A stretch of DNA of 64,000 bases from NCBI GenBank assembly GCA_020881915.1, contig JAJFPB010000009.1:1426001-1490000 (forward strand). The letters are read 5' to 3'. A program made the position numbers and the translations under genes. Source of the stretch: Paramyrothecium sp. XJ0827. Lineage: Eukaryota; Ascomycota; Sordariomycetes; Hypocreales; Stachybotryaceae. A model generated the notes under the pieces. That model saw only the letters and a program-made list of their open reading frames with translations, was not told the DNA's origin and made no database searches. This document shows positions 49,352-62,026 of this stretch, piece after piece (the first letter of the stretch is position 1; every line of letters begins with the position of its first letter).

Positions 49352-51493
49352 ATGGAAACGGACGGCAGAAAGGGCGATATTAGCCATGCGGCTGACATCG
49401 CCAGTGTTGCGGAGCCCGCTTTAAAGCATGAGGCACCTGGGCCAGAAGACTTCGCAGGATTCCAGACAGGTTGCCACTAGTTGCGCTCTTGATTTTAGTT
49501 GTTGAGGTAAATTCTTGCATACAGTTTATTCTCAGTCTTGCCTCAGCTAACATGCCACAAGTTAGGAGAGAGATTCACTTGTAAGACAGACCTCCACACT
49601 CGCATATCGCGACAACACACCATAATTGGGATCGTGACGATACTGACTATAAATCAATAATTAGACTTTGGGCTTTCTGGTCCAATTCAAAATTACATCA
49701 GGTGAGCAATAAAATGGTGAATTGAGAAGAAGCACTTCGACTAAACGACTGCAGTAACCCCTACGACCCATCTTATGAAAAGCCTGGTGCTCTCGGCAGG
49801 GGCCAAGCGGTGGCCACAGCACTCGGCAACTTCTTCAAGTTCTGGGCATATGCCTCTACTGTTATTGGAGCTATCATTGCTGGTGAGGCAACTCCTGACT
49901 GTGTGAATGGGGATCTTCATATCAACTAACCTCACTAAGACCAATACCTTGGAAAATTCAAGGCCATTCTTTGTGCCTGCGTTATCTACGTCATCGGCCT
50001 TGTTATTCTTGTGTCTACCTCGACTCACGAGGCCATCATGAACGATGCTGGACTTGGAGGCTTGATCGCAGCTATGGTCACCATAGGACTCGGCACTGGA
50101 GGCATTAAAGCCAATGTCACCCCGCTATGTGCTGAACAGTACCAAAACTCCCAACCTATTCTAAAGACCTTGAAGTCGGGCGAACAGGTGATCGTGGACC
50201 CGGAACTAACGGTCCAGCGGCTGTTCATGTGGTATGTAAAATATTCAGTGACATGGATTGATGTTCTCTGACCATATCATCAGGTTCTACTGGGTTGTCA
50301 ACATCGGAGCCCTCTCTCCATTGATCACAGTCAACGTTGAGGCACATCATTCATTCTGGCTTGCCTACTTGATACCTCTGATGTAAGCATAACAACTTCG
50401 ACAGAGAAAGGCTTATGCTAAAAACATCTCTTGTAGCGCGATTCTTCTTTCTGCTGCGGTATTTCTCCTAGGAAGAAAGACATATGTCCGAGTTCCGCCC
50501 ATGTCTTCTGCAATCCTTGATGCATGTCGAACAGTGTCAATCGCAGTGAAAGAGAAAGGCTTCGTCAACGCCAAACCATCAGTGCTCAGGGAGCGTGGAA
50601 AGAATGAGAAGTACCCTATTGCTTCACAGGAGAGATACACAGACGATTATGTCAAGGACGTGCAGCGGGGTTTGAGGAGCTGCAAGGTATGTATAAGCCT
50701 ACCAAACTGCTTGTGCCAGTCTAACATCGATGGCAGATGTTCCTCTTCTTCCCCTTCTACTTCATTTGCTGGAATCAAATGTGGAACAATCTCATCTCTC
50801 AGGCAGGCACTATGGCTCTGCATGGAACGCCCAACGATCTGCTGCAGAACCTCGATCCGATTGCACTTTGCTTTTTTATCCCTTTCCTTGACTGTAAGTC
50901 ATCACATGTGATCTTTCTGATAAGGTTCTGACATTGGAGATAGTGGTCGTCTACCCGCTTCTTCGAAAATACAAGATCAACTTTGATCCCGTTATACGGA
51001 TCTTCATGGGCTTCATGTTTGCTGCCATTGCCATGGTTTATGCCTGTGTCCTCCAGCATTTCATCTACAAGTCCCCACCTAATAGCCTGCATGTGTGGAT
51101 ACAAGCACCGGCGTATGTGCTCGTGGCCTTTGAAGCATTTGTCATCATCACTGGGTTGGAACTCGCCTTCACCCACGCCCCTAAGCAGTAAGTAGCAAGA
51201 CCTCTGCTCTGTCTTTCTGAGTCGCCTTCCTGACATGAAGTTCAATGCTAAAATGTCACAGTCTTCGATCTGTCATCTCCGCTCTTTTTTGGTTGACTAT
51301 TGCCGTCGCTGCTGCCATTTGTATAGCCCTGAGTGCTGTCTCCCAGGATCCATACCTGGTATGGATGTATGGTGCAGTTGGTGTGTCGGGATTCTTGGCT
51401 GGGTGTGGTTTCCTGTTATGCTTCTTTCCAGGGCGAAAGAGGATTCTTTCGCCCGATGAACTTGTGATCGAAGGACGCCCGGTAAACAGATAA
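49352..51493 (+). CDS. POT/PTR2 family proton-coupled peptide transporter (apparent frameshift in exon 1)
   Basis: Ten exons reconstructed; introns 49507-49561, 49581-49664, 49702-49754, 49883-49939, 50232-50283, 50383-50436, 50687-50736, 50894-50943 and 51188-51261 close in phase with one another. Two very short exons (19 and 37 nt) encode the family landmark E-LGERFTYFGLSGPIQNYI. Later come GALGRGQAVATAL, GLGTGGIKANVTPLCAEQY and the FYWVVNIGAL block, then many membrane segments to the C-terminal cytosolic tail RKRILSPDELV. The family imports di- and tripeptides with protons. The cytosolic N-terminus (ATG 49352, METDGRKGD to PGPED) and the first membrane helix (LRRIPDRLPLVALL) are in different frames; one base appears missing near 49447-49453, with no intron able to explain it. 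This is either a disabling mutation or a sequence error. Confidence 0.9.
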
Positions 51494-52219
51494 ACCGTCT
51501 ACATTTTAGATTCTCAATACGAAATTACAGTCAATGTTCAGAGATGACGTCTTCGCAATGTGTAAAACTCTATGTAGCATTGCTCGCCATCTCATCCCAG
51601 CGTTGGGCAGGACAACAGTGCTATAACGATGGCTCGGAGGACGTGAGGGAAAACCATCTCTTAAATTTGTCCAGGCCGGCTTTTCACAATCAGCCAATTG
51701 ATTTCACCCATGGCTCGCCATCTTCCCAACGGCCGTCACCCCGCCCATACCCCGGTCTCGGTGCGCGTTGCATATCCTACCTTATCTTCCCCTCACTAGT
51801 CTGATGACGACTCGCAACCCCCGGTCAGTAGCTACTGACGACATTGTACTTTGGAGCTATTGAAGGAGCGCAGCCTATTGTCTCCGCAACTAAGCTGTAT
51901 TGCCTCTGTTACTGCCTCGCTGTTGTGCATTGGGCGGTGATCATAATGACCGCCAAGCTGCACCTAATGTAGAATAGGAAGGAGGTTGGACCTCAGTTAT
52001 GGCGATGATACCACCGAACTGCAGGACTAGCGATAGGCTGATGCTCTGTTTCCAAGGTTGCATTCGAAAAAACCAGGGCCTGTCGATCGGAGCGGAGGCA
52101 CATAAATATGAGCTCTTGCGGCAACCAGAGGGCGCTCTCACCTTGTGCGTTATCCAATTCGTTTTGTGATATCAAAGCCATTCCGTCAATTGGTGCACTA
52201 ATTGGAGGAGAAGGACACC
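51494..52219. other. Intergenic region before carboxypeptidase
   Basis: 3' side of the transporter and promoter of the carboxypeptidase gene. No supported gene. Confidence 0.4.
52102..52109 (+). promoter_or_regulatory. TATA-like box of the carboxypeptidase gene
   Basis: ATAAATAT, about 110 bases before ATG 52220. Confidence 0.4.
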
Positions 52220-53618
52220 ATGAAGCTCTCCGGCCTCCCTTCGGTCGCCTTATTGGCCCTCGTCAATACTGTATCCGCCCTCACTTCTGGTGAGTCGGTG
52301 TCTTACGATGGGTACAAAGTAGTGCGGATCAAGGCTCAGCGCGACCTTTCTGTCGCCGATATCCACGAGCAGGTCCAAGCTGCTGTTCAGGAGTTCGATG
52401 AATGGAACTTTGACAGGGAAGACCTCACCATTGCAGTGAGCGCTGAGCGTCTCCCGGCCCTCAAGTCGCTTGGCCTCGAATATCACACCATGCATGAGGA
52501 CCTAGGCCGCTCCATTGCAGCGGAATCGAAAAACACACCTCAGCGTCGTGGAAAGCATGAGAAACGCCAGACTGTAGAGGACCCTACCTGGTTTGACTCG
52601 TACCACGACTATGAGGATCACGTCACTTTCTTCGAAGACTTGCATGCTGCGTATCCCAACAACTCGGAGCTTGTGTCTACCGGCACCTCATACGAAGGCC
52701 GCGACCAATTCGGCATTCATTTCTGGGGCTCTTCCGGCCCTGGAATCAAGCCTGCTGTACTATGGCACGGCACTGTCCACGCCAGAGAGTGGATCTCGGC
52801 CATGGTTGTCGAATACCTCACCTTGCAACTTTTGTCCGGCTACGGCAGAGATCCACTTGTCACCGGATTCATCAATGATTACGATTTCTGGATTTTCCCA
52901 TTTGTCAACCCTGACGGTAAGTCTTCGCTAATTTGTTCTGAGGGAAGGATCTATATGGCTTCGAGCACTCAAGTCTGTAATATGCTGACGGTTGTGCCCA
53001 GGCTTCGTTCATACGCAGACAACGGACAGACTATGGCGCAAAAACAGACAGCCACCTCCTTGTTCAGCCAACTCCACGTGTATAGGTCGTGATATCAACC
53101 GCAACTGGCCTTACAAATGGGATGCTAACCCGAACGGCGCATCCACCAACCCTTGCTCTCAAACCTACAAGGGCGCCAAGCCTGGCGACAGTCCTGAAAT
53201 GCAGGGCATGCATGCCTTGGTTGACAAGCTTCGCGACGATACCGGCATCAAGCTTTTCATTGATTGGCACAGCTACAGCCAGTATCTTCTCGCCCCAGTT
53301 GGCTGGAATTGTACCCATTATATCCCAGAGCTGGGACAGCATGTGACGATGGGTCGTGAGGTGAGCAACGCCATCCGTAGAGTTGATGGCGTTCAGTTTG
53401 TCTTTGGCCCGAGTTGCGCAGTGCTATATCCTTCGACGGGTTACAGCGTGGACTACGCGTACAGCGTGGGAAAGGCTCAGTGGGCGTATCTCATTGAGTT
53501 GCGGGATACGGGTAATGCCGGCTTCGTCCTGCCACCTGAGTTGATCCGCGTGAGTGGGGAGGAACAGTGGCAGGGAATGAGGACCATGCTAAGACTGCTC
53601 AACACGACTTTCTGGTAG
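52220..53618 (+). CDS. Secreted zinc metallocarboxypeptidase (M14, carboxypeptidase A type)
   Basis: Two exons (intron 52917-53001), 437 residues from ATG 52220. A signal peptide (LSGLPSVALLALVNTVSA) and an M14 propeptide (VVRIKAQRDLSVADI to about residue 120) precede a basic cleavage site (KHEKRQT). The catalytic domain shows the zinc ligands His187 and Glu190 (HAREW) and the third ligand in DWHSYSQ, substrate-binding NR in GRDINRNW, the Tyr in GYSVDYAYS and the general base Glu in LIELRDTG. It removes single C-terminal residues from peptides outside the cell; preference for hydrophobic residues is typical of the fungal A-type members but not shown here. Length is normal. It lies next to the peptide transporter, which would import the products. 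Confidence 0.95.
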
Positions 53619-53928
53619 TAAATATCACAGATGTCAAGCATCTCATCATTTACCTCTTGCTGCGTGGAAGCTACACGGATAAACTTGGATAGATGGTGAA
53701 CATGGGGGTCTCACTTGTCTCGCTGTCACATGAGTCTCCTAAACTATCTAAATTCAAGATTATTGAGCAATTATTTTGCGTATGATATAAGATTAGGTTG
53801 GCATCAAACCCGCCTTACAAATGAATATAACGAGGTAATTATAGAAGAGGCTCATTGTTCTGTGTGCTCAAACAATTCGTTATTTAGTAACTCATAACAT
53901 TCGCCACCGACTGAAAATCCAGAGGGAA
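53619..53928. other. Short convergent spacer
   Basis: AT-rich 3' sequence of the carboxypeptidase gene; nothing else seen. Confidence 0.4.
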
Positions 53929-55819
53929 CTAGATAGAATCAAAGAAGAGGTGGCATGCCTTATCTTCTTCCAATTCCCAATGATACTCCCCACGAGGGTT
54001 GAGGAGAAGATTTGGCCCGTCATGATGCAGCGAGAATGTTGTCGAGCTGGAATTGGCCTGATCGAGCCCAAGGATTATCATTTTCCCTTTGTCATTCACC
54101 AAGTTTCCCAGCTTCGCCTTCGCCAGTAATAAAGTCAAAATGAAATGAAGTCCTTGCTACAACCAGACTTGTCTCCATGTATGCCATAGGTTAACCTGCA
54201 CAACTACGGTCACCTAAGCCGAATTTAACCTGTGCTCGGCGCATAGTTACTCGTAATTCCTGCTCTTGCGGAGTGTTGGGAGCGCCTCCATCTTCCTCTT
54301 CTAGCCAGCGCTCAGACCTAAACGAGAATGGCTCAGGATAGTACCTTGCATCATGAGGAATACCGTATAGGGGTATTCCAACCTGCGTCCCACGGGGAAT
54401 AACGTGACCGTCAACAATAAAAACTTCCTTCGACAATGCTTCAGGCTCCCTCCACAACGGCGTCAAGGACGGTGGCGACGTCCGTATAGATTCGTCAATA
54501 AATGCTCGTAAGCACTTGCAGCTAGCAAGATCCTTGCCAGTGCGGATATCTTGACCTGAGGAGAAAGTCTGACGAATTTCTGCTGCAAGCCGTTCATAGG
54601 CTTTGGGGTGCCGGGCTAGGTGAAAGAAGACACTACAAATTGCAATAGCAACTGTTGTGCCGCCAGCTCAAACAAAAAATTGAGCCTCAGCCCTAGTTCG
54701 CTTTGATACAGACCCTCAATTACTCTCATCGGCCTCATTATCTCCCACGGCAATGGAGTAAAAATCGGCTTGGGCATTCTTTGGCTAGGCCTGTCGAGCT
54801 GCAAACATTTTCTCGAGGGTCTGATAGAAAGCTTTTGCCCTCCGTCGACCGAGCCAACGAAGCACAGGACCCACGTAGCCGAGATTAGGCCAGCTGAAGA
54901 ACATTTGATCATGTAGATAGCTTTGCCCATGGCGTCAGTGAACGGCCGATTGGAATTGTCCGTTTGTGTATTGAGCGCATAGCCAAAAGAGAAAAACCCG
55001 ACATTATCCACTGCCAGGCGCCTGCACATTGGTGTCAAGTTAACGACTTTCTCATGCCGAGCTGACTGCAGGAGCAAGCGGAGAAAGACGTTGATTTGGG
55101 TGCTCATGGTCGGTTCAAAATCTCGCAGGGATCGGTCAGAGACGACTTGACCAAGAGCCTGCCGTTTCCTTCTATGTTCTTGTTTATCAGGTGTATCAAA
55201 GATATTTGACTTGTCCATCCAATGGGCATGCCGGTATGCGCGCCCCTTGGTGATGTTTGGCTTCATGCAATGTCTAGGAATAATGAGTGTTTATGGAAAG
55301 GACAAAGTGAAACAACCTGTGAAAAGCTGGCTGACCTTGAAGAGCAGTAAGCGAGTTGAAAATCAGGCGATTGGGACCTGCTCGATAAACATCGCCTAGA
55401 TAGCTCAGTCTCTATGACTCGGGAGTGCAGATAATAAGCAATCAAGACTCAACATATGTGCGGGGATTCATGTACACACTCAAGTGCTGACGCTTGGTTG
55501 CAGCATGATAACCAGCGTAAGCATCAGTCAATTTCGCAAAGAATGTCCCGGATAGCTTCATAGCGGATGGAAAGCGAGACGGTACGTCAAAGTAGGCAGG
55601 ACCCAAAGAAGGAAAGCGCAACCAACGAACTTCATGGCAAGTTGCAAAAAAAGCAAAAATCGCCATGGTGAGAGCTGCAGAATCGGTTGGGAAATAGGGC
55701 AGGGGTATCGATGTTCTCGTCTGTACCATACTTGTGGGAAGCAAGAATCGATAACGAGGTTGATGTGTAAGGAACAGCGTTGGGCAGCCAATACGCCGCA
55801 TCCCCTTTCTTTGTATCAC
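53929..55819 (-). pseudogene. Cytochrome P450 pseudogene
   Basis: Pieces of one fungal P450 appear in order on the minus strand but in changing frames: a hydrophobic anchor ending TYRLAFHPL; FFAKLTDAYAGYH; RAGPNRLIFNSLTALQ; MKPNITKGRAY through FGYALNTQTDNSN; FFSWPNLGYVGPVLRWLGRRR; the I-helix region AGGTTVAIAICSVFFHLARHP; the ExxR helix DESIRTSP; the PERF-like SFRSERWL; the heme loop FGLGDRSCAG; and a C-terminal HHDGPNLLLNPRGEY. Lesions include TGA after HPL, a frame change before FFAKL, a stop or shift before MKPNIT, a frame change before FFSWP, TAG within RQA-PKNAQ, TGA just before AGGTT and TAA after the heme Cys motif, plus a late frame change. The gene cannot make a full P450. Key motifs (ExxR, heme Cys) survive, so decay is fairly recent. 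Confidence 0.9.
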
Positions 55820-57455
55820 GTTTGTTGGCCTCTATGGCCCACTACGTACGTAAATTATCTGGAGGGAGAACGTGTCAACCTACCGAGTATGTTGGTCCGC
55901 CTCAGGAAGGGATCGCGACGACCGCTGCAAGTTGGGCCGTCATTGATGCAATGGGACCTTGAAATCAGGATTTTCAGCTGCCAAGAATCTGGAACTCCAA
56001 TCCGCAAATACCTTGCGCATATTTTGGTTACTACTGGCTTATCTTGGTTGATCTTTTCTATGCAGTTCTTTGTGCACTGAGACCTGTCAATACGTCTGGG
56101 CGGTGCCACATTCTGACCGGTCAATGCACAAGACTCGTTGCAGGCGCCTACAAGCTTGCGCTGACAACAACTAACTAAAGGTTTTACAGCTCTACATTAC
56201 TGCCGTTGTTACGATTGACGCGGGGTTGTGATACCTATTTCCTACCAGCGTCGGGTTTCGTTGATGATTTGAAGACCCTCATACAGAGCTGCTGCTGTTC
56301 ACTTGAGCCGACTCAATGGCCAGGCAGATATAGATACTCCTAACATTTATAGCAGACATTAGCGGAATCGAGTGGAAGAGAGATTGAGCAGTTCACGTTG
56401 ACCCATTGAGCATCTCCACAATGCTTTTAAGAGATCCAGTCTGGATAAAATGTAGTGCCGTTACGGCTGTGAGCAAGTTCCGCCACAAGTCAATTACTAG
56501 CTACTTGCCGCCCTTGCCAGAAAGGTACACAAAAACACACAATCTTACCATTCCTTTGTCGTTGTGTGAGTTAGATGGATCAGGCCACGCATGTATCACA
56601 CTCTTTTGCACCTGAAGACTGGCGATTGTGCACACCGTAGGAAGCTCTTTGATGATTGTGACGTCACTTCGCTTGTTTCACTTGCTTGAACATTGGACAC
56701 CTTATGTCTTTACTTTTACTCCGATCTCAGTTCTGCTAGGTTGAGTGCTTCAGTATCTTCGTCATCCAGGCGATAATTGCGATTAATTGGAGCATTTCCG
56801 ATCGTGGGCTGGAACTTTGACTTGCTTCTTGTATCCTTGGCGGATCTGTTAAGTTCGGAGGATAAAGCACTTGTCCAAAATCGGATTGTGTCAAGTAGTC
56901 TTGAGAACATGGCACCGTGAGCAGCCATATGATGTTTGCGACGGGAATGGCTCTATTTGGTTAATCGTGGTGGTCGGGACAAGCCCGGCTGCAACAGATC
57001 CACAAGCACTATGGAAGAAGTACCAATGCCCATGAAGAGGCAATACTTGTAACTTGATCATGCATTTCAAGTTCGGATGTTCCGGAGAAGATTGGGGACG
57101 CCAATGCCTCTTTTCGAGAACACCATGGTGTTCTCGAGATGCTGAGCGGATACATGGATGCCAAGGCATGCGGGGAACACAAAGAGCTGAAAGTCCATCA
57201 ATACAGGGTTATGGGCAGTATGACGGCTGATGCCTGGCACTCCGTATCAAAAAGTCGCTATACGGATACCAGCGGCCTGCCCTAATGAGCTTAGTTATCA
57301 TGCGATCTGCATGCCTCATGGCTGCTAAGTTCGCACAAGTGGCTGACTAGGGTCTTGGAAGATTCAGACATAAATATCGGTTGATTCCTTTCAATCTCAG
57401 GCTAGCGCTCCTTGCGTGTTCTCTGGAAGCCTGCACATCACCAATCTGGCCCAGC
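55820..57455. other. Intergenic region, 1.6 kb
   Basis: Spacer between the P450 pseudogene and the L-amino-acid oxidase. Only short frames without domains; no repeat or RNA gene recognised. Confidence 0.4.
57370..57377 (+). promoter_or_regulatory. TATA-like box of the L-amino-acid oxidase gene
   Basis: ATAAATAT, about 85 bases before ATG 57456; similar in sequence to the element before the carboxypeptidase. Confidence 0.4.
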
Positions 57456-59919
57456 ATGAAGTGGGTTGTACATACCAGCTTCGCAGCTGGCCTGTTTTTC
57501 TGCCTCAGTTATTCCACAGCACTTCCAAAGCCATCTGTGCGCATCGTAGCCGATCGTGCTCTGAACACGCGAATTGCCAATATTCACATTGACTATGAAA
57601 GTCCTCTTTCCGGCCTTGTGACCTTTACATATGGCTCTTGTAGCTCCGAAACTCAAACTGATGTGTATCATTTCATTAGTCGCACCGCTGATCTGGCAAA
57701 GCCCCATAGGCTTGTGTGGGTGATACCCCGAGATGTCGAAACTAATGGATGTCTGTCTGCATGGAACGAGTCTGGTCAACTTTTGGGGCGAAGTGATCCT
57801 CAAATCTTGCAGGATGCTTCAAACATAAAGCTTGGCAACTCAAAAAGAAGCATGAATGGAACATGCGGGAGGGTTGTCATGACAAATGAAACTGGATTCA
57901 ATGTCTGGGGTCCCTGGTTTGATGGTGTCGCCCTACTTGAGAGTAAAGATGACAGACACGTGGATGTCGAATCTGCAAAGGCCAAAGACGTTGCCATCGT
58001 GGGCGCTGGCATGGGCGGCCTAATGACCTACCTCGTCCTCAAGCAGGCCGGCCTATCAAATGTCACGCTAATTGAGGGTAGCAACCGCCTGGGAGGTCGT
58101 GTTCGCACTGAATATCTCTCCGGAGGCCCCAAGGACTACTCATACCAAGAGATGGGCCCGATGCGCATCCCGCAAACGACTGTTTTGAACAATGTCACGT
58201 ACAACCTGTCTGATCAAGCGATTGTGTTCCAAGTAGTCGAGGAATTGAACCGACTGAACAAGGCCAAGAATCCGGACTTGCTGATCGACCTGATCCCATT
58301 CATATCTAGCAGCCCTAACGGCTTGGCGTACTATCAAGGCAGAAGGTTAGAAACTGGGCTGCCTCCAACTCAAGCTCAGGTCGCCGCCGACCCTTCCCTC
58401 GGCGCTCCACAAGTACAACTACCGGACTCGGCGCTTGCTCTTCGCCAGCAAGTGTATGCCTCACTGCCAGGCCAGGACTTTTTGATGAACATTACGAACA
58501 ACATGTGGCAAGCTCATGCAGATTTTCTCAGTATGTATAGCAATTTTTGTGCTTTGGGCACTGATATCTGATCAGTCGTTGTAGAAAACCGTGGACCAAA
58601 TGGACTACCTGGAGACCAATGGTCTGAATTTGCCTACATTGTCAACTATTTAAAGGGTTCTGTCACCGATGCCAATGCCCTCACGGGTGGCATCGACTAC
58701 AACTCATTTCTAAATGCTGTCAGTTCATCTTTCGTGGATCAAAGACTGAGGCTGATGAGGACTTTAGTTGTACTACTCCGTGATCTTCTCGCCGACAAAT
58801 ACCTTGAAAACAATTGATGGAGGTAAGCAATGATCGTTGGTCTGTAATTAGCTTTTTGCTGAAATTTGGCGATGCCGTCTCAGGCATGAATCGCCTACCC
58901 GAGGCGTTTCGCTCATTGATCGACGGAAACATTGAGTATGGGAAGAAGCTTGAGCGTGTTGACTTCGACAAGAAGACGCGAAAGCTCACCCTTGGATGGC
59001 GTGGAAACTACACAGAGAGAATGGAATCGAGGAAGTACGACTATGCTGTCATAGCCACACCCTTCACAGTAGTTCAGAGAATGCGTCTTCCACGTGAGCT
59101 ATCCTTCTTTTCCACACAGGAGAAAGAACTGACTTGCAAGGTCTACCATTCGTGATGCGCAACGCGATCAACACCCTTTCCTATGAGTCTGCTTGCAAGG
59201 TCGCACTCGAATATCGCACTCGGTTCTGGGAGCATCTGGACAACCCCATCTACGGCTCGTGCTCCACCACGACCGATATTCCTGGGATTGGCAGTGTGTG
59301 CTACCCCTCATACAATATCAACGGCACAGGCCCAGCAACCCTCCTCGCGTCGTACGAGCCTGGCCAGCCCTATGGAGTTGAGTGGGCCGGTGTTCCGGAG
59401 GAGCAGCACGTGCAGTATGTTGTCGATGCCATGGCTGAGATCCATGGGAAGATTGCGCTCGATGAGTACACAGGCAAGTACTCGCGCATCTGCTGGACAT
59501 TGGATGAGCTTGCGTCAGGGGGTTGGGCTGCACCAATCGTTGGAAATCACGAGACGTATCTTCCGGAGTACTTCAAGACTCACAGCCACGTAAGTCCTCG
59601 ATTTCCAGATCCTGTGACACTGTTAGACTAATCTAAGCTAGATGATATTCGTTGGCGAGCACACTTCACACACGCACGCATGGATTGCATCAGCTCTCGA
59701 GTCTGGTCTTCGGGGTGGTGTTCAACTACTTCTGGGTAATTCCTTCCGTGTCCCTCAGTTTCCAAGATCTTCGATTACTAATTTGTTCCCCATGAAGAAC
59801 TTGGTCTCGTTGATGAAGCGAAAGATGCAGTGGACAAGTGGCTGGCAAGATGGATCAGCGTCGTAAGTCATTCTGTTTCAGAACATCAAAATGAACTTCA
59901 GCCTAATTGTGAACAGTGA
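57456..59919 (+). CDS. Secreted L-amino-acid oxidase (FAD amine oxidase family)
   Basis: Seven exons, 712 residues from ATG 57456; introns 58531-58584, 58719-58767, 58823-58883, 59094-59140, 59590-59641 and 59736-59797 close in phase. A signal peptide (WVVHTSFAAGLFFCLSYSTA) leads into a unique N-terminal beta-rich region of about 160 residues. The amine oxidase domain starts with the FAD motif VAIVGAGMGGLMTY and GGRVRT, continues with QEMGPMRIP and the KTIDGGMNRLPEAF block, and ends with the second FAD-contact GEHTSHTHAWIASALESG. It oxidises L-amino acids to keto acids with ammonia and H2O2 outside the cell. Near the end, a good donor (GTAAGT at 59862) and acceptor would instead give a 19-residue shorter tail ending WISV. 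Which end is used is unknown. Confidence 0.93.
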
Positions 59920-62026
59920 AACAAACATCTAGCCTTTGCAAGATTTCTTTCATCACTGACTTCTCTTCTGCACGTTTCGAGGCCCAGATTTAATCAATTT
60001 TATATTCGAATTGAGGTATTGGGTCATGACAGCCTAGACCAGACATCATGCGTTAAATGAGCAGTTTGTGTTTCATCTCAGGTCATTGTGCGGTGTAACA
60101 AGGCCAAGCATGGAGCATCAGCTTTACAATGCTAAAATAAGCCTCTTGTGAAGAACAGTTTGAACGATGGAATAATATCCATCTCCTCTCAATCCATAAT
60201 AGTCATCAAAGCCCCATTGAAAGCGTAAAGTATGTGTGAAGTGAACGGAGGGTGAACCTGGGGTAAGTAGATGTTAGTGATCATACGCGGCTTGTGTCCT
60301 TGGCTTTGACTTTAAGACAAACATACATCATGCCTGCGGTCATAGAAACGTGAAAGCCCGCCAACCCCAGTTGGTGCTTCTTATATCAGCGAGAAGGTCA
60401 GCGCAAGACTACTGTGTTGAATGTCTGATCGATTGAAGCGCCGCGAGGGGACTTGACAGGCGTCTTGACGGATCAAAGCCGGTGTAGGGCCATGAGGACA
60501 CTGAAGAGGAAAGAGAGGAGGTCTGACGCCCGCATTTTGGTTTTAGTGACCGGTCAATGGAACTAGATTCGGTGGGGAAAAAAAGGTAGAAGGTGTCTTT
60601 GTATAAGTTGCTGAGGTTTCAAGAGACGAATTCAAAGGACCAGAGTGCTTCTTATGTGTTATTCACTGGTCGAGCGCGCTTTCATTGTTGCTCCCGCACC
60701 CGTTGGCACGTGAGACAGAATACAAGATGATCACACAATCGAAGCCTCAGCTGCGACGCGAGGGGTCTTGTCTCACGTAGTCTCGACGCGTCCTATCTGA
60801 CGAATAGAATGGAACAGCATGTGAGACTCGCAGAAAGTTATGCATGCATGTGATCGGAGTGCATCGTGAAGACGCAAAGTCTGCTGCTGGACTTGAATGA
60901 ATGGTCGTGCTTCCTTTCAACGGTGCAAGGGGGTGATTAGTCCGACAGACTATTTGGTAACGCAACGCATGTTTAACACAGCAGATCCAAATTAGCCCGA
61001 GTGAAATCTGGCGGTCAAGATGGCACCCAACTTGCTGGGAGAGGCTTCAATCTCGTGTTCAGCACTCATTCCATGCAACTGTAGTAACACAGGCATGATA
61101 ATCGCATGCAAAAGGAGGGCATAAATATTGCGTTGCCGTAGCGCTGGGATATGGATCCTTAGTTTAAGATGAATACATATCAAGGTCGTCTGCGAAGATA
61201 AGCGCTTCTTTGCCACGCCTTGTTGGCGTACGGCAAAGTAACAGACACTGTCTTGCTGTAGCGCTATCAGCTCCAATTACCTGATGCCACACATGCCGAA
61301 GTTGCAGATCGAGACCGTGCTTTTCTGCATCTTTGCTGCAATCATGGCACATGAGATATGATGATCTTCGCCCCTAATCTAGGATGTAGGTCAACCGGGC
61401 CCTAACGACAATTTTCATCCGCTGCTGTGCCAGCAGGCCCTCGGAGGCAAAGCTGGGCATACATACCAGTTTTTTGCAAGAATTATGCCTGAATGACAGC
61501 CAAGATCAGCGAAGAACTTTAACAGTAGCTCATTTGCTAGCAAACTAGCAAGCACTACGTCGATGTCATCAGGTGTTGACCACTAGCAGATCCGACACCA
61601 CTCTATTTTACGGTGTCCCGCTCCTTGGCCGAGTCGAGATGTCGAGCTTGACAGCCAGCACCGCCATAAAATACCTTGCGGTCGACTTAGGTTTTGCGAT
61701 TAATTACATAGCGCTTATCAGGCCTATCACCAATACGAGCAGGTTCGCTTTGCATGGATGAGTCAACGGTGAAATACTGTTATTTATCTATGTAGTCACC
61801 TGTGAGATAACTTCAGTTGCATGAACGGAACCCAAAGCCCTCTAACCCAGTGAAGCCATCGTGACTCTTAACGAAATTATTGCTACCTAAAATCATTTTA
61901 AATAAGAAAAGTGTCTATAGTGATAATTCAACATGCTTGCGCGTAAAAATCCTTCCCAAAAGTGTATTAAACCGACGCGCGTGCTCGATTAGAAGAAGTA
62001 TGAGATGATGATTCACGTAACAAGCC
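59920..62026. other. Intergenic region, 2.1 kb
   Basis: Convergent spacer between the L-amino-acid oxidase and the short-chain dehydrogenase. Frames up to 94 codons lack domains. No repeat, transposon or RNA gene is recognised. Confidence 0.4.
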
